In this document: in pieces, positions 1-8,052 of the stretch
How positions within the stretch are numbered: the first letter of the stretch is position 1
How the letters are laid out: the number at the start of each line of letters is the position of its first letter
DNA from: Kribbella pratensis
Lineage (GTDB): Bacteria; Actinomycetota; Actinomycetes; Propionibacteriales; Kribbellaceae
Length of the DNA: 64,000 nucleotides
NCBI RefSeq assembly: GCF_004366075.1
Contig: NZ_SODU01000003.1
Coordinates: 620,001-684,000 of the forward strand
Reading direction: 5' to 3'
Translations under genes and position numbers: made by a program
The notes under the pieces: model-generated
Told to the model about the DNA's origin: nothing
Databases searched by the model: none
The model's input: only the letters and a program-made list of their open reading frames with translations

Positions 1-41
1 CGGAGGCCGATGTCCACCGGCCGGTGCTGAAGGACTCTTGA
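1..41 (+). CDS. 3' end of an upstream gene (partial)
   Basis: Reading frame 3 is open from the window edge to TGA at 39-41 and gives a plausible charged C-terminus (EADVHRPVLKDS). A second frame also ends early (TGA at 28-30), so the choice rests only on amino-acid character and on the ATG that follows 3 bases later. No function can be assigned. Confidence 0.3.
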   Translation, partial: EADVHRPVLKDS

Positions 42-44
42 GAC

Positions 45-140
45 ATGGAAATCCTTCAGATCGCCGGAGCGGCAGCCATCGTGATCGGCATCGTGATCAC
101 GGCGCTGATCGCCATCATCCCATCAGTTGTGGACCGATAA
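45..140 (+). CDS. 31-residue hydrophobic peptide, possible small membrane protein
   Basis: The ATG lies 3 bases after the TGA of the preceding partial gene, with AAGGA about ten bases upstream, so translation could be coupled. The product begins MEILQIAGAAAIVIGIVI and is one continuous hydrophobic segment ending in SVVDR, which fits a single-pass membrane peptide. It ends 2 bases before the convergent cystathionine beta-synthase stop. I recognise no family. It could instead be a chance reading frame; coding status rests on context and composition only. Confidence 0.4.
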   Translation: MEILQIAGAAAIVIGIVITALIAIIPSVVDR

Positions 141-142
141 GG

Positions 143-1516
143 TCAGTCGGCGGACAGATGGACCAGTAGGTCCTGCCGGGTCAGCACGCCCACCGGCTTG
201 CCGTCGTCCAGCACCATCAGGGCGTCCCTACCCTCGAGCAGCTCGACCGCCTTCGTGACCGGTTCGCCGGCGCCCAGCGACGGGAGCGCCGCGTCCATGT
301 GCTGCTCGACCATGTCGGCCAGCCGGGCCTTGCCGGAGTACAGGGCGTCCATCAACGTCCGCTCCGACACCGCGCCGGCCACCTCGGCCGCCATCACCGG
401 CGGCTCCGCACGGACGACAGGCATCTGCGAGACGCCGTACTCACGCAGGATCGCGACCGCCTCGGCGATCGTCTCGTGCGGGTGGGTGTGCACCAGCGGC
501 GGCAGGCTGCCGTCCTTGCCGGCCAGCACGTCACCGAGCGTGGTGCCCTGCCGGCTGTTCGCCAGGAAGCCGTACTGCGCGAGCCAGTCGTCGTTGAACA
601 CCTTCGTCAGGTAGCCGCGGCCGCCGTCCGGCAGCAGGACCACGATGACAGCGTCGGGGTCGTCGAGCTCCTTCGCCAGCTTGATGGCCGCCGCGGCTGC
701 CATCCCGGCCGAGCCGCCGACCAGCATCGCCTCCTCGCGCGCGAGCCGCCGGGTGAGCGCGAACGAGTCCGCGTCCGACACCTCGATGACGCGGTCACAG
801 ATGTCGCGGTCGTACGTCTCCGGCCAGAAGTCCTCGCCGACACCCTCGACCAGGTACGGCCGGCCGGTGCCCCCGGAGTACACCGAGCCCTCCGGGTCGG
901 CGCCGATGATCTGCACCCGGCCGCCGGAGACCTCCTTCAGGTACTTCCCGGTGCCACTGATCGTGCCGCCGGTGCCGACGCCCGCGACGAAGTGCGTGAT
1001 CTTGCCCTCGGTCTGCTCCCAGAGCTCCGGGCCGGTGGTCTCGTAGTGCGAGCGCGGGTTGTTCTGGTTCGCGTACTGGTTCGGCTTCCAGGCGCCCTCG
1101 ATCTCGCGGACCAGGCGGTCGGAGACGTTGTAGTACGAGTCCGGGTGCTCGGGGGCGACCGCAGTCGGGCAGACCACGACGTCGGCGCCGTACGCCTTGA
1201 GCACGTTGCGCTTGTCCTCGCTGACCTTGTCCGGGCAGACGAAGACACACTTGTAGCCCTTCTGCTGGGCGACCATCGCGAGCCCGACACCGGTGTTGCC
1301 GGACGTCGGCTCGACGATCGTGCCGCCGGGCTTGAGCTCGCCGGAGGCCTCCGCGGCTTCGATCATCCGGACCGCGATCCGGTCCTTCACCGAGCCGCCC
1401 GGGTTGAAGTACTCGACCTTGGCGAGCACGAGGGGCTTGGCACCGTCAGTGGTCTTGGACAGCCTCACCAGCGGGGTGTTGCCGACGAGGTCCAGGAGAG
1501 AGTCTGCGTAGCGCAC
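143..1516 (-). CDS. cbs: Cystathionine beta-synthase with C-terminal CBS domains
   Basis: PLP enzyme that condenses serine and homocysteine to cystathionine in the cytosol (transsulfuration). The N-terminal fold-type II domain starts RYADSLLDLVGNTPLVRL. The PLP lysine is in NPGGSVKDR (about Lys44), the substrate loop is EPTSGNTGVGLAM, and the glycine-rich phosphate loop is GVGTGGTISGTG. Two CBS motifs fill the last ~130 residues (LPPLVHTHPHETIAEAV and ALMVLDDGKPVGVLT). The start is placed at GTG 1514-1516 because family members begin just before this sequence. An in-frame GTG at 1556-1558 would add 14 residues with no family similarity. The regulatory CBS pair separates it from plain cysteine synthase. 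Confidence 0.93.
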   Translation of the reverse strand: MRYADSLLDLVGNTPLVRLSKTTDGAKPLVLAKVEYFNPGGSVKDRIAVRMIEAAEASGELKPGGTIVEPTSGNTGVGLAMVAQQKGYKCVFVCPDKVSEDKRNVLKAYGADVVVCPTAVAPEHPDSYYNVSDRLVREIEGAWKPNQYANQNNPRSHYETTGPELWEQTEGKITHFVAGVGTGGTISGTGKYLKEVSGGRVQIIGADPEGSVYSGGTGRPYLVEGVGEDFWPETYDRDICDRVIEVSDADSFALTRRLAREEAMLVGGSAGMAAAAAIKLAKELDDPDAVIVVLLPDGGRGYLTKVFNDDWLAQYGFLANSRQGTTLGDVLAGKDGSLPPLVHTHPHETIAEAVAILREYGVSQMPVVRAEPPVMAAEVAGAVSERTLMDALYSGKARLADMVEQHMDAALPSLGAGEPVTKAVELLEGRDALMVLDDGKPVGVLTRQDLLVHLSAD

Positions 1517-1592
1517 ATCTTTACTGTAGTGATGCTCGTGTCTTTCCCCTATTTTCACTTGCGTCGTCGTAACGCCGTGTAATGCTTAACTC

Positions 1593-2621
1593 ATGAGTAG
1601 AGCCCGGGCAGCCAAGAAACTGGCCCAGGCCGCAGCCTACGGGGGCGGGGGACTCGGACTCATCGGTGCCACGTTGTACGGCGTACTGACCGCGGAGGCC
1701 GAGTACGCCAAGCGCGTGATCGGACCGACGAGGTACTACCCCACTCCGGGCAACGGCCTGTACGGCCGGTATCCAGGACATCCGATCACCTTCGCCATGA
1801 TCGGCGACTCCAGTGCCGCCGGATACGGCACCGAGACGCCGGACGAGACTCCCGGGGTGCTGCTCGCCTCCGGCCTGGCCGAGCTGGCGGAACGGCCGGT
1901 GCGGTTGGTCGACGTGTCGAAGACCGGGGCGAAGTCGACGGATCTGGCCGGCCAGGTCGACGCCGCGTTACAGGCCGGTCCGCACATCGCCGTCATCCTG
2001 ATCGGCGTCAACGACGTGAAGGCGAAGATGCCGCCGTCGACCTCGGTCCGGTTGCTGTCGGCCGCCGTACGCCGGTTGCGCGCCGCGAACTGTGAGGTGG
2101 TGGTGGGCACCTGCCCCGACCTCGGAGTGGTCCGGACGATCATGCCGCCGCTGCGACAGGTCGCCCGGTCCTGGAGCCACCGGCTGGCCGCCGCTCAGAC
2201 CATCGCAGTCGTCGAAGCAGGCGGCCGCTCCGTGTCGTTGGGCTCGTTGCTCGGCGAGGTGTTCGCCTCCAACCCGTCGATGTGGGGCCGGGACAACTTC
2301 CACCCGTCGGCCACCGGATACACCGCCGCGTCGGCCGCCCTGCTGCCGTCGGTGGCTGCCGCGATGGGCGTCGGGACCGAGTCGTTCGTGCACCCGGAGC
2401 AGTTCCGCGGCGAGGCGATCCTGCCGATCGCGGAAGCCGCCGTACAGGCTGCTCGCCAGGCCGGCACCGAGGTCGCGGCCACTGAGGTCGCCGGGCGTTC
2501 GCGTGGTCCCAGCGGCCGGTGGGCCGCGTTGCGCCACCGCCGCCGGCACCCGAAGGCCGAGGTCGATCGGGTGGACGAACCGACCGAGGGCAGTCCCGAC
2601 GCCGTGCCGGTGTGCCAATAG
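1593..2621 (+). CDS. SGNH/GDSL-type hydrolase, probably membrane-anchored
   Basis: Predicted esterase or lipase of the SGNH fold. A hydrophobic stretch at about residues 15-33 suggests an N-terminal anchor. Block I is the nucleophile motif GDSSAAGYG (Ser73), block III is GVNDVK with the catalytic Asn, and block V is DNFHPSATGY with the Asp/His pair, so all expected residues are present. The C-terminal ~60 residues are basic and Ser/Arg-rich (RSRGPSGRWAALRHRRR), beyond the usual domain. It is divergent from cbs, with 76 bases between the starts. The substrate cannot be told from sequence. Confidence 0.85.
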   Translation: MSRARAAKKLAQAAAYGGGGLGLIGATLYGVLTAEAEYAKRVIGPTRYYPTPGNGLYGRYPGHPITFAMIGDSSAAGYGTETPDETPGVLLASGLAELAERPVRLVDVSKTGAKSTDLAGQVDAALQAGPHIAVILIGVNDVKAKMPPSTSVRLLSAAVRRLRAANCEVVVGTCPDLGVVRTIMPPLRQVARSWSHRLAAAQTIAVVEAGGRSVSLGSLLGEVFASNPSMWGRDNFHPSATGYTAASAALLPSVAAAMGVGTESFVHPEQFRGEAILPIAEAAVQAARQAGTEVAATEVAGRSRGPSGRWAALRHRRRHPKAEVDRVDEPTEGSPDAVPVCQ

Positions 2622-2735
2622 TTGCTGGCTTGTGCGTCCGCTGAGCGGCGACTTTCATGTCGGGAGTCTTGCCTCCGGGCGGCCACGTGGTGCACAGTCG
2701 ATAACTACGCGGTACCCCGATAACGGGAGGCGAAG

Positions 2736-2966
2736 ATGGGCTTGAACCACTCCGAGGAGACGCATCAGCGTTTGGTGGAGGCCGTGCCCAGATGCACCGG
2801 ACGCGCAATGACCGAGTGGTTCCAGCTGATGAACGACGGACCGTCGTTCCTGCGCTTCGACGACAGAGTGAGATGGCTGGCCGGCGAGTACGCACTCGCG
2901 CACGGGCACGCTACCGCCATCGTCCATGAGTTCGATCTCGTCAAGGCGCATCGGCGAATGGGCTGA
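2736..2966 (+). CDS. DUF4287-like small protein
   Basis: A 76-residue protein with the pattern THQRLVEAVPRCTGRAMTEWF ahead of RVRWLAGEYALAHGHATAIVHE. This matches the DUF4287 helical module found alone or fused to other domains in actinobacteria. A purine-rich GGGAGGCGAAG precedes the ATG. No catalytic residues are evident and the function is unknown. It ends 21 bases before a terminator hairpin shared with the convergent VOC gene. Confidence 0.75.
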   Translation: MGLNHSEETHQRLVEAVPRCTGRAMTEWFQLMNDGPSFLRFDDRVRWLAGEYALAHGHATAIVHEFDLVKAHRRMG

Positions 2967-2986
2967 GCCGCAAAGGAGACAACTCG

Positions 2987-3020
2987 AAGACCTGCCCTTT
3001 CAGGTGGAGGGGCAGGTCTT
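2987..3020. terminator. Bidirectional hairpin terminator overlapping the VOC gene end
   Basis: Perfect 11-bp arms AAGACCTGCCC (2987-2997) and GGGCAGGTCTT (3010-3020) with a 12-base loop lie between convergent genes. The stop codon of the minus-strand VOC gene (3000-3002) falls inside the loop, so the hairpin includes the last codons of that gene. Confidence 0.8.
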
Positions 3021-4103
3021 TCGCGCTCCGATGACCACCTCGTTGCCCTCCGGATCGGCAACCAGGTAAGGCTTCTCGTCCAGCAGCCGCCCACCCGCTC
3101 GCAACGCTGCCTCGACCCGTTCCGGCACCGCGTCCTGCAGTACGTCGAGCTCGAAGTGGATCCGGTTCCGCTGCCGCCGGGGCTCCTCCATCTGCTGGAA
3201 GAACAGCACCGGGTTCAAGCGCCGCGGGTCGTAGATGTCCGTGAGGTGCGGCCGGTCGTCCTCGGCGTAGCCCAGCAGCGTCAACCAGAACGCCCGGACC
3301 GCCGGTACGTCGACCGCGTCGATCCCGAACTGCACGAACCGCAACCGCGCGGGGTCCGCGCGCAACCCGAGATCCTTCGCCGCGGCCTCGACCTGCGTGG
3401 CCAGAGCGACGAAGTTCGGATCCGCGCTGTCGCCGTCCTCCCACTGGTCCTTGCCGCTGTCGAGCACGACACCTTCCGCTCGTACGTCGATCATCAGCGG
3501 AATGCCCGCGGCGTCTGCCAACTCGGCCACCTTCGTCACCAGCTGCGCCGGTGACGAGGTCGGGTAGAACGTCATCGCGGCGAACAACGCCAGCCAATCG
3601 GTCGTCCCCGGCAGCGGATCCCCCGGCACCAGATCGACCTCGTTCCCCTCGTCGTCGGGCAGCATCACGCCGTACGCCCCGGACGGTTCACGCCCCGTCA
3701 CCGCGCGCGCCTCGTCCACCGCCGCCGACGGCCGGACCACGTCGACGTGGATCCGGTTGCGGAGCGGCCGAGGTTCTTCGAGGCGTCGTACGGCGAATTT
3801 CGGATCCCGCCGCAGCGGATCGTCGAGACCGTCCGGTCGTTCGTAGCCCAGTGCGGTCTGCCAGAACGTCCGCACCGCGGCCGGTTCGGCCGCCTCAATC
3901 ACCACGCCGAGGGACTGCGCACCAGCAGGATTCGCCACCAACCCGAGCTCTCGGGCCACACCGGCGATCCCCTCCGCCGTCGGCACCCGCACCCCACGGG
4001 CCCGCAGGTCGACATCGGGCGTCCCGCCCGGAAACTCAGCCAGCCGGGCCACGAGTGCGGCGCCTGCGGCGTGCGAGGGAGCGTCGTACCAAGCAGTGGT
4101 CAT
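3000..4103 (-). CDS. Two-domain VOC (glyoxalase-fold) protein
   Basis: A 367-residue protein made of duplicated glyoxalase/bleomycin-resistance-fold halves. Each half carries a similar segment: NRIHVDVVRP then GNEVDLVPG in the first (about 120-165), and NRIHFELDVL then GNEVVIG in the second (about 295-360). These are the beta-strand positions that supply metal-binding His/Glu in VOC enzymes. The substrate is unknown; candidates range from dioxygenase to antibiotic-sequestering roles. It is monocistronic: a terminator overlaps its 3' end and the next gene upstream has its own terminator. Confidence 0.82.
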   Translation of the reverse strand: MTTAWYDAPSHAAGAALVARLAEFPGGTPDVDLRARGVRVPTAEGIAGVARELGLVANPAGAQSLGVVIEAAEPAAVRTFWQTALGYERPDGLDDPLRRDPKFAVRRLEEPRPLRNRIHVDVVRPSAAVDEARAVTGREPSGAYGVMLPDDEGNEVDLVPGDPLPGTTDWLALFAAMTFYPTSSPAQLVTKVAELADAAGIPLMIDVRAEGVVLDSGKDQWEDGDSADPNFVALATQVEAAAKDLGLRADPARLRFVQFGIDAVDVPAVRAFWLTLLGYAEDDRPHLTDIYDPRRLNPVLFFQQMEEPRRQRNRIHFELDVLQDAVPERVEAALRAGGRLLDEKPYLVADPEGNEVVIGARKTCPST

Positions 4104-4149
4104 GGGACCACCGTAGAGCGGGAACCGGACGACCAGCGTCCGGAAAGCC

Positions 4150-4181
4150 GGAAGGGCCGGCCCACCTGGACCGGCCCTTCC
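4150..4181 (-). terminator. Intrinsic terminator of the Bax-inhibitor-like gene
   Basis: Arms GGAAGGGCCGG (4150-4160) and CCGGCCCTTCC (4171-4181) are perfect over 11 bp with a 10-base loop, starting about 20 bases past the stop of the minus-strand gene at 4200. Confidence 0.78.
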
Positions 4182-4199
4182 GTTGTTCGGTACCCGCTG

Positions 4200-5030
4200 T
4201 CAGTCGCCGCCGCGCAGGATGGCGAGGATCCGCAGGATGTTCCAGTACAGCCAGACCAGGGTGACGGTCAGGCCGAACGCGGCCCGCCAGGCCTCGTTCT
4301 GCGGGGCGCCCTGGCGGACGCCCTGCTCGACCATGTCGAAGTCGAGGATCAGGTTGAACACCGCGAGGCCGGCGCCGAGCGCGGCGAACAGCAGGCCCAT
4401 CGGGCCCATACCGCTGATGCCGGTGCTGATCCCGAACAGGCTCAGCACCAGGTTGATCAGCAGCACGCCGGCAAAGCCCGCCGTACCGATGATCACCATC
4501 TTGGTGAACTTCGGCGTCACCTTGATCGCGAAGTACTTGTACGTCGCCAGCGTCAGGCCGGCCGTCACCATAGTGGCCAGCACGGCCTGCACGATGATGC
4601 CGGAGTCACCGACCCAGGCGGCGATGAACTTGCTGCCGATCCCGAGGAACACACCCTCGGCCGCGGCGTACAGCATCACCAGCGCCGGGCTCACCTTGCG
4701 GGAGAACGACAGCACCATGGCCAGCGCGAACCCGACCAGCGCGCCGGCCAGGAACGCCGGCTTGACGAACTCGACCGGGATCCGCCACCACGCCAGCGCG
4801 GCGGCCAGCACGACCACGCCGAGCGTCACCGCGGTCTTGACGATCACGTCGTCCAACGTCATGGGGCGGCTCGAGGCCGGAGCCCCTGGGTACTGCTGCT
4901 GCGGCGGCATACCCGATCCGCCGTAGCCGTATGGGCTCTGCTGACCGTACGGAGCGGCCCCCGGATAGGCCTGGCCGTGGCCAGGCGCGAACGCACTCGA
5001 CCGGTTCAGCACCGGGTTACTGCTCTGCAT
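4200..5030 (-). CDS. Bax inhibitor-1/YccA family membrane protein
   Basis: A 276-residue integral membrane protein. The first ~60 residues are a Gln/Pro/Gly/Tyr-rich cytoplasmic tail (YPGAAPYGQQSPYGYGGSG). They are followed by about seven hydrophobic segments beginning DDVIVKTAVTLGVVVLAAAL and ending VTLVWLYWNILRILAIL. Asp residues in the last two helices (LDFDMVEQG) match the conserved di-aspartyl region of the BI-1 family, whose members are pH-sensitive Ca2+ leak channels. The start is ATG 5028-5030, preceded by a strong AGGAGG on the minus strand; a longer reading frame lacks this site. Confidence 0.87.
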   Translation of the reverse strand: MQSSNPVLNRSSAFAPGHGQAYPGAAPYGQQSPYGYGGSGMPPQQQYPGAPASSRPMTLDDVIVKTAVTLGVVVLAAALAWWRIPVEFVKPAFLAGALVGFALAMVLSFSRKVSPALVMLYAAAEGVFLGIGSKFIAAWVGDSGIIVQAVLATMVTAGLTLATYKYFAIKVTPKFTKMVIIGTAGFAGVLLINLVLSLFGISTGISGMGPMGLLFAALGAGLAVFNLILDFDMVEQGVRQGAPQNEAWRAAFGLTVTLVWLYWNILRILAILRGGD

Positions 5031-5175
5031 CTCTTCCTCCTGATGACCCACATCCGGGGCCGTATCGAGATACTACGGTCCCACCCTTAACAACATCTGA
5101 GAATCCATCGACCATTCCGCACCAAAAAAGGCGAATATCCATCGCTCCCCGATGTATTCGCCTGCAATACAAGGC

Positions 5176-5943
5176 TCAGACGTGCGGGCGGACGGGGTCC
5201 TGGGTGGTGAGGGCGGCGCCTACCTGGTCGGCGAGGGCTACGGCTACCAGGCGTTGTTCGAGGTCGGGGCGGGCGATCCGGCTGGCGGCGGTGAGGAGGA
5301 AATGGCCGCGGGTCTCGCCGGCGTGCTGGACGGTGAGCTCGATCTCGGCGTTCGTCGGCAGGCCGTCGCGTTCGACCTTCAGGACGTGCGGTCCGCGCGT
5401 CACGGAGCCGTCCGGATTCAACCGCGGCGCCTGGGTCTGCTTGCTGCCGGCAACGAACTTGGCGCCGTCGATGCCCAGTACGGCGGTCAGTTCGGCGCGC
5501 ACCTGCTCGATCAGATCGTCGGTGGACCCACCGGTCGCGACCGCCTGCGAGACCGTGATCACGCCGTCCAGGTAGCCACCCCGCCGGGACGCTTTCGCTT
5601 GTTGCTCACGGCCCCAGATCGCGATCTGCGTGACCGCGATCCCGATCACCAGCAGCAGTACGGCCTGCTCCACGTCGTTGCTGCTGTCGATGGTGAAGCT
5701 GTCGTACGGCACGGTCAGGAAGAAGTCGAACCACACCGCGCTCGACACCGCCGCGATCACCCCGGCGAGCCGGATCCCGAACACGGTGACCGCCACGATC
5801 ACGACAACGAGCAGCAACGCCGCGTTCGCGTTGTCGAAGTGCTCCCGGAACGGCGTCAGCAGCAAACACACCACCGGAGGGACCAGCACCGACGCCGTCA
5901 GGACCGGAGTCCGATAGTTCTCCACCTCTCCATTGATGCGCAT
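5176..5943 (-). CDS. DUF4118 (KdpD-type) membrane sensor-like protein without kinase
   Basis: A 255-residue protein. Three to four N-terminal membrane segments (TPVLTASVLVPPVVCLLLTP, ALLLVVVIVAVTVFGIRLAGV, AVLLLVIGIAVTQIAIW) resemble the DUF4118 region of KdpD. A soluble GAF-like half follows (DDLIEQVRAELTAVLGIDGAKFV onwards). No H-box or ATP-binding domain is present, so it is not a complete histidine kinase. The start is chosen at ATG 5941-5943, preceded by GGTGGGGG; an upstream GTG adds nine residues. No partner gene lies alongside. Its role as a sensor or adaptor is inference. Confidence 0.7.
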   Translation of the reverse strand: MRINGEVENYRTPVLTASVLVPPVVCLLLTPFREHFDNANAALLLVVVIVAVTVFGIRLAGVIAAVSSAVWFDFFLTVPYDSFTIDSSNDVEQAVLLLVIGIAVTQIAIWGREQQAKASRRGGYLDGVITVSQAVATGGSTDDLIEQVRAELTAVLGIDGAKFVAGSKQTQAPRLNPDGSVTRGPHVLKVERDGLPTNAEIELTVQHAGETRGHFLLTAASRIARPDLEQRLVAVALADQVGAALTTQDPVRPHV

Positions 5944-5999
5944 GACCCCCACCGGATCAACAGTTCTCACAAGGTCTGTTCATCCGTACCGTGGGTCGC

Positions 6000-6500
6000 A
6001 TGCCCGAGATCGCCCGCATCCGGCCTGCCGAGGACACCGACGAACGCGGCACGCTGACCGGCTTGCTCGACTTCCTCCGTGCAACCGTCGAACTCAAAGC
6101 CACCGGCCTGACCGACGAGCAGGCGTTCGCCCACCCGGTCCACCCGTCCGCGCTCACTCCGGGCGGAATCGTCAAGCACCTGACCGGGGTGGAGCGCTTC
6201 TGGTTCGCGATCGACTTCGCCGGACAGGACGTTGAATGGCCCTGGACGGAGGAGGATCCGCACGGCTGCTTCCCCATCGAGCCTGGAGACACGATCGACG
6301 GTGTGCTGGCGGCGTACCGCGCCGAATGCGCGCGTTCCCGCGAGATCACCGCGGCTGCCTCGCTCGACGAGCGGGCGCACTCGGAAGGGATGACGTTCAC
6401 CCTGCGCTACGCGCTCGCGCACCTGATCGAGGAAACCGCCCGCCACCTCGGCCACCTCGACCTTCTCCGCGAGTCCACCGACGGCCTGGTCGGCGAATAG
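6000..6500 (+). CDS. DinB/DUF664-family protein
   Basis: A 166-residue four-helix protein of the DinB/YfiT superfamily. Metal-site histidines are seen in IVKHLTGVERFWF (first His) and in ALAHLIEETARHLGHLDLLRE near the C-terminus, the usual three-His arrangement. Actinobacterial members often act as thiol-dependent transferases or have unknown roles. The start is taken at ATG 6000; a GTG three codons upstream is the alternative. It is divergent from the DUF4118 gene, with 56 bases between the starts. Confidence 0.8.
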   Translation: MPEIARIRPAEDTDERGTLTGLLDFLRATVELKATGLTDEQAFAHPVHPSALTPGGIVKHLTGVERFWFAIDFAGQDVEWPWTEEDPHGCFPIEPGDTIDGVLAAYRAECARSREITAAASLDERAHSEGMTFTLRYALAHLIEETARHLGHLDLLRESTDGLVGE

Positions 6501-6664
6501 TTGAGGTGTGCTTTTGGACAGGAGGTGTCGGGTGGCTGGGTAGTGCACCTGAGCGTGATTGTGGTCCTGCGTACGGTGTCTCGGTGGTGCTCTACCTGTC
6601 GAGCCGGCACACCAGCTGAATAACCGGTGGCTGGTCGGATATTCGTCTGCGTAAGTTGCTTCGC

Positions 6665-7858
6665 ATGCACCGGATCCGACTGGCTACCGACGCTGACATC
6701 ATCTTTCTGGCCGACGTGACGCTGGCCGCTACCGGCGCGCAGGGGCGTCTGCCGGCCGACTTCGACGAGGCTGCTTGGCGGGCCCGGTTCGCCGAGTGGA
6801 GCCGGGAGTCGATCGAGGATCCCGCGACCGAGCTGTACGTCGTCGAGGTCGACGGGCGTCGCGCCGGTCGCCTGCGGGTCAGCCGTACGCCGGAATTCGT
6901 CGAGGTGAACGGCATCCAGCTCCACCCGGACGTCCAGAACCGCGGCGTCGGTACGGCGATCCTCACCGCGTTGCAGTCCGAGGCCGCGAGGTCCGGCGTA
7001 CCGCTGAAGCTGAACGTCGAGCGGGACAATCCGGACGCGCGCCGCCTGTACGAGCGCCTCGGTTTCACGAAGACCGGCGAGGACAAGGGCGAGGATGTGC
7101 TGCAGTGGTCGAAGGCCGCGGAGCAGAATCGGTTGTGGAACGCGGACGTCGCGGAGCGGTACGACACTCCCGGCGACGGGATGTTCTCGGCGGATGTGCT
7201 CGGGCCGACAGTGGAGCGCCTGGCTGAGCTCGCCGACGGTGGGCGGGCGCTCGAGTTCGCGATCGGCACCGGGCGGGTCGCCGTACCGCTGTCGGAGTAC
7301 GGCGTACCTGTGAGCGGGATCGAACTGTCGGACGCGATGCTCCAACAGCTGCGGAAGAAGGCCGACGCCGAGACGATCCCGGTCGTCGCGGGCGACATGG
7401 CGACGGCTCGTGCACCTGGCGAGTTCACCCTCGTCTACTTGGTCTTCAACACGATCTCGAACCTGCTCACGCAGGAGGAACAGGTCGAGTGCTTCCGGAA
7501 CGCCGCCCGCCACCTCACCCCCGGCGGCCGTTTCGTGATCGAGCTCTGGGTCCCCGAACTGCGCCGCCTCCCACCCGGCGTCCCCGCCACCGTCGGCGTC
7601 GCCGATCCCGGCTACATCCTGCTGGACACGTACGACGTACTGAAGCAACACGTCGTCTCGCACCACTTCCACTTCGGCGAAGGCACCGAGGCACGCCTGG
7701 GACGAACCCCGCACCGCTACATCTGGCCCGCCGAACTGGACCTGATGGCCCAACTGGCCGGCTTCACCCTCGAGTCCCGCCACGCCGACTGGACCAACAC
7801 CGAGTTCACCGCCGACTCCCCCTCCCACGTCTCCGTCTACCGCCTGTCCACCGCGTAG
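6665..7858 (+). CDS. GNAT acetyltransferase-SAM methyltransferase fusion
   Basis: One 397-residue chain with two enzyme domains. Residues 1-150 form a GNAT domain, with acetyl-CoA signature VQNRGVGTAILTAL and the typical end DARRLYERLGFTKTGE. From about residue 160 comes a class I methyltransferase: motif I is ALEFAIGTGRVAVPL, motif II is VSGIELSDAML, and motif IV is FTLVYLVFNTISNLLT. The join (LQWSKAAEQNRLWNADVAERYD) reads through without a stop. No small-molecule substrate can be named. The start is ATG 6665; the upstream TTG is less likely. Confidence 0.85.
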   Translation: MHRIRLATDADIIFLADVTLAATGAQGRLPADFDEAAWRARFAEWSRESIEDPATELYVVEVDGRRAGRLRVSRTPEFVEVNGIQLHPDVQNRGVGTAILTALQSEAARSGVPLKLNVERDNPDARRLYERLGFTKTGEDKGEDVLQWSKAAEQNRLWNADVAERYDTPGDGMFSADVLGPTVERLAELADGGRALEFAIGTGRVAVPLSEYGVPVSGIELSDAMLQQLRKKADAETIPVVAGDMATARAPGEFTLVYLVFNTISNLLTQEEQVECFRNAARHLTPGGRFVIELWVPELRRLPPGVPATVGVADPGYILLDTYDVLKQHVVSHHFHFGEGTEARLGRTPHRYIWPAELDLMAQLAGFTLESRHADWTNTEFTADSPSHVSVYRLSTA

Positions 7859-7977
7859 GACTGAGCTTGCGGTTGTGGGTCGGGGGTGGTGGGTACTGGC
7901 CGCGGGATCCACCATGAGGGGATGAGAGCTCCCTCGGGTGGGGGATGTTCGGTGGGTGAGATCACTCGCGAGAGGGT

Positions 7978-8006
7978 TTGTGAAATCTTTCACGAGCGTT
8001 TAGCGT
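7978..8006 (+). promoter_or_regulatory. Rex-type operator over the -35 of the ndh promoter
   Basis: TTGTGAAATCTTTCACGA (7978-7995) differs by one base from the actinobacterial Rex consensus TTGTGAANNNNTTCACAA. Its left end TTGTGA can serve as a -35 element. Seventeen bases later TAGCGT (8001-8006) fits a -10 of the TAnnnT type. Rex is an NADH-sensing repressor of respiratory genes, so this predicts derepression of the NADH dehydrogenase when NADH is high. The site is read directly; binding is inferred. Confidence 0.75.
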
Positions 8007-8052
8007 TGAAGTGAACATGAAGTCGGAGATCCACTCAGGGAGAGTGAACCCC

